A stretch of 21,912 nt of DNA. It comes from a virus. Within the stretch, counting starts at the first letter, position 1. Every line of letters begins with the position of its first letter. This document shows, one piece after another, positions 20,816 through 21,912 of this stretch. Location: the IMG/VR virus record IMGVR_UViG_3300049919_000419, positions 1 through 21,912 of that record; one strand, written 5' to 3'. Below the pieces are notes generated by a model. It was not told the DNA's origin and made no database searches. It saw only the letters and a list, made by a program, of their open reading frames with translations. The position numbers and the translations under genes are program-made.

Positions 20816-21912
20816 TCGGTAGGGGCTGGCTTTTCTTGCATTCCCGACTTGTCGGTAGAGAGTGCGGTAAGTTCATAGTCGCGGATGCCGTACTTAATCG
20901 ACTTATCCCATCCCCGCGAATCTGCCACCGGCTTGAGCATCCGCATGAATGCCCTCCGAGGGATGGGCGTATTGATGATTAGCCACATCAGGAATGCGTT
21001 GCGTATTTCCGTGCCGCTGGACAGTTTGCCTGCCGTCTCGATGTTCGCGATGGTCGGGTGCATGCCTTGGCTGCTTATGTTCGCGGTATTCGATTTCTCG
21101 AACAACTCCAAGAGCGCCCCATCCTTCATGTCGTAGTTCAATGGGGTTATCTTGATGCCAGGATATTCTTTCCCCATGGCCTTATCAATCTCGTATTTCG
21201 AGATGACGGTGCGCCCAGAGTTATTCAGCCCCGCCAGCACATCGTTGATGTCATCTATGAAGTTCTGCTCCTGCTTTTTTGCCTCAGCCAGTACTGCAGA
21301 CTTCTCCTCCTCGGTAAGTGCGGCGTTCATTTTCTCGTAGTCGAGAAAATAATCATGGGGTATCTGTATGTGCCAGCGGATGTTGTACCCATTCATCAAG
21401 TTGGCCTTGTGGAATGCCGGAATCTCGTTAGCAAGTTCAATCCACTCCCAACTGCCCCACCAACTCGGAATGGGGTAGTATCCGTCGTTGAACAACATGT
21501 CCCCAAGCGGCATGACAAAACGCGCTTGCTGCGCCGTTTCGCCCTGATACACATCAATTCCCTCGATTTTGTATTTTTTCGCTGTACTCTTTTCTGCCCA
21601 GCCGTTCGACCAGTACCACCGCTTCACCTTGCCCTTGTCGTCGGCCTTGGCAGCCCGCATGTACTTAGGCTCTTTGATTTCGATGCTCAGCACCTCTCCC
21701 GCAAGGTTGCGGACATACTCCGGCAGGATGATGCTGTGTTTCACCCAACTGGCGGCAGCGTCTTCCAGCACCTGCTCGAACCCGCTTTCTTCCATCCAAT
21801 CGGCCACCGCTTGCGGCATTTCGACCTCTTCCACTACCTTTTTCAGTTTGCCCTTCGCGTCGGTTTCGTAGCGTTCACGGTAGGCCATAATGCCGGAGCC
21901 GACTAAGATATT
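20812..21912 (-). CDS. Phage portal-like protein, partial (5' end beyond right edge)
   Basis: The open frame has an ATG at 21888, but it stays open for eight more codons to the window edge (NILVGSGI before MAYRERYETD). The true start therefore probably lies outside; 358 residues are visible from the internal Met. Portal-type features include SWWGSWEWIELANEIPAFHK, then NGYNIRWHIQIPHDYFLDYE, a Lys/Glu-rich helix (EEKSAVLAEAKKQEQNFIDD), and a late segment ISSQGMHPTIANIETAGKLS with SGTEIRNAFLMWLI. These fit the wing-to-clip and C-terminal regions of Bacteroidota phage portals, which form the dodecameric ring through which DNA is packaged. It is coupled to the 212-aa gene by a 4-bp overlap. Confidence 0.75.
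   Translation of the reverse strand, partial: NILVGSGIMAYRERYETDAKGKLKKVVEEVEMPQAVADWMEESGFEQVLEDAAASWVKHSIILPEYVRNLAGEVLSIEIKEPKYMRAAKADDKGKVKRWYWSNGWAEKSTAKKYKIEGIDVYQGETAQQARFVMPLGDMLFNDGYYPIPSWWGSWEWIELANEIPAFHKANLMNGYNIRWHIQIPHDYFLDYEKMNAALTEEEKSAVLAEAKKQEQNFIDDINDVLAGLNNSGRTVISKYEIDKAMGKEYPGIKITPLNYDMKDGALLELFEKSNTANISSQGMHPTIANIETAGKLSSGTEIRNAFLMWLIINTPIPRRAFMRMLKPVADSRGWDKSIKYGIRDYELTALSTDKSGMQEKPAPTE

Noticed and set aside
21058-21906. 282-codon plus-strand frame opposite the portal gene
   Set aside because: It is antisense to a well-supported gene and has shadow-like composition.

Overview
The window looks like most of a temperate tailed-phage genome from a Bacteroidota host. The host call rests on three near-perfect Bacteroidota-type promoters (TTTG, 19-21 nt, TAnnTTTG at 460-490, 5054-5084 and 14593-14625), the near absence of Shine-Dalgarno sequences, and phage proteins of types familiar from this phylum (a DUF6712-like protein and unusual tail proteins). 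No rRNA, tRNA, CRISPR array, transposase or reverse transcriptase is visible.

Layout. (1) 1-4388, minus strand: tail or baseplate-like genes. These are an edge-truncated gene, a ~546-aa tail-like protein broken by two single-base frameshifts, two small proteins and a 529-aa tail-like protein. (2) 4389-5180: a 792-bp region with no convincing gene. It holds dispersed palindromic repeats, two leftward terminators and a promoter-to-terminator unit that looks like an undescribed ~280-nt structured RNA. (3) 5181-7294, minus: a run of small accessory genes, including a PUA/ASCH-like protein and a Cys-rich protein, several with ATGA start-stop overlaps. (4) 7295-7677: a cluster of TTTGGACT iterons and the terminator of the primase gene. 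(5) 7678-11635, minus: a 1013-aa CHC2-TOPRIM-SF3 primase-helicase and three small proteins. (6) 11636-14525, minus: a lipoprotein, a 580-aa multi-pass membrane/coiled-coil protein and a Cro-like small regulator. (7) 14526-14679: a divergent control region with a 15-bp inverted operator pair around the leftward promoter. (8) 14680-17068, plus: a lysogeny module with a repressor, a remnant exonuclease-BRCT protein missing its middle, putative attP arm sites, a strong terminator and a tyrosine integrase. (9) 17060-21912, minus: a packaging/head module with a portal (running off the right edge), a coiled-coil protein, an HTH terminase-small-like protein, the large terminase and a DUF6712-like protein. 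The last of these converges on the integrase and overlaps it by 9 bp.

The repressor and Cro-like protein probably compete for the 14561-14640 operators and so decide between integrase expression (rightward) and the long leftward early, replication and tail transcription. The integrase sits in the middle of complementary phage modules (tail on the left; portal and terminase on the right). This suggests the sequence represents a circular or unintegrated phage genome, a concatemer or tandem prophages rather than one simple prophage whose end is at the integrase.
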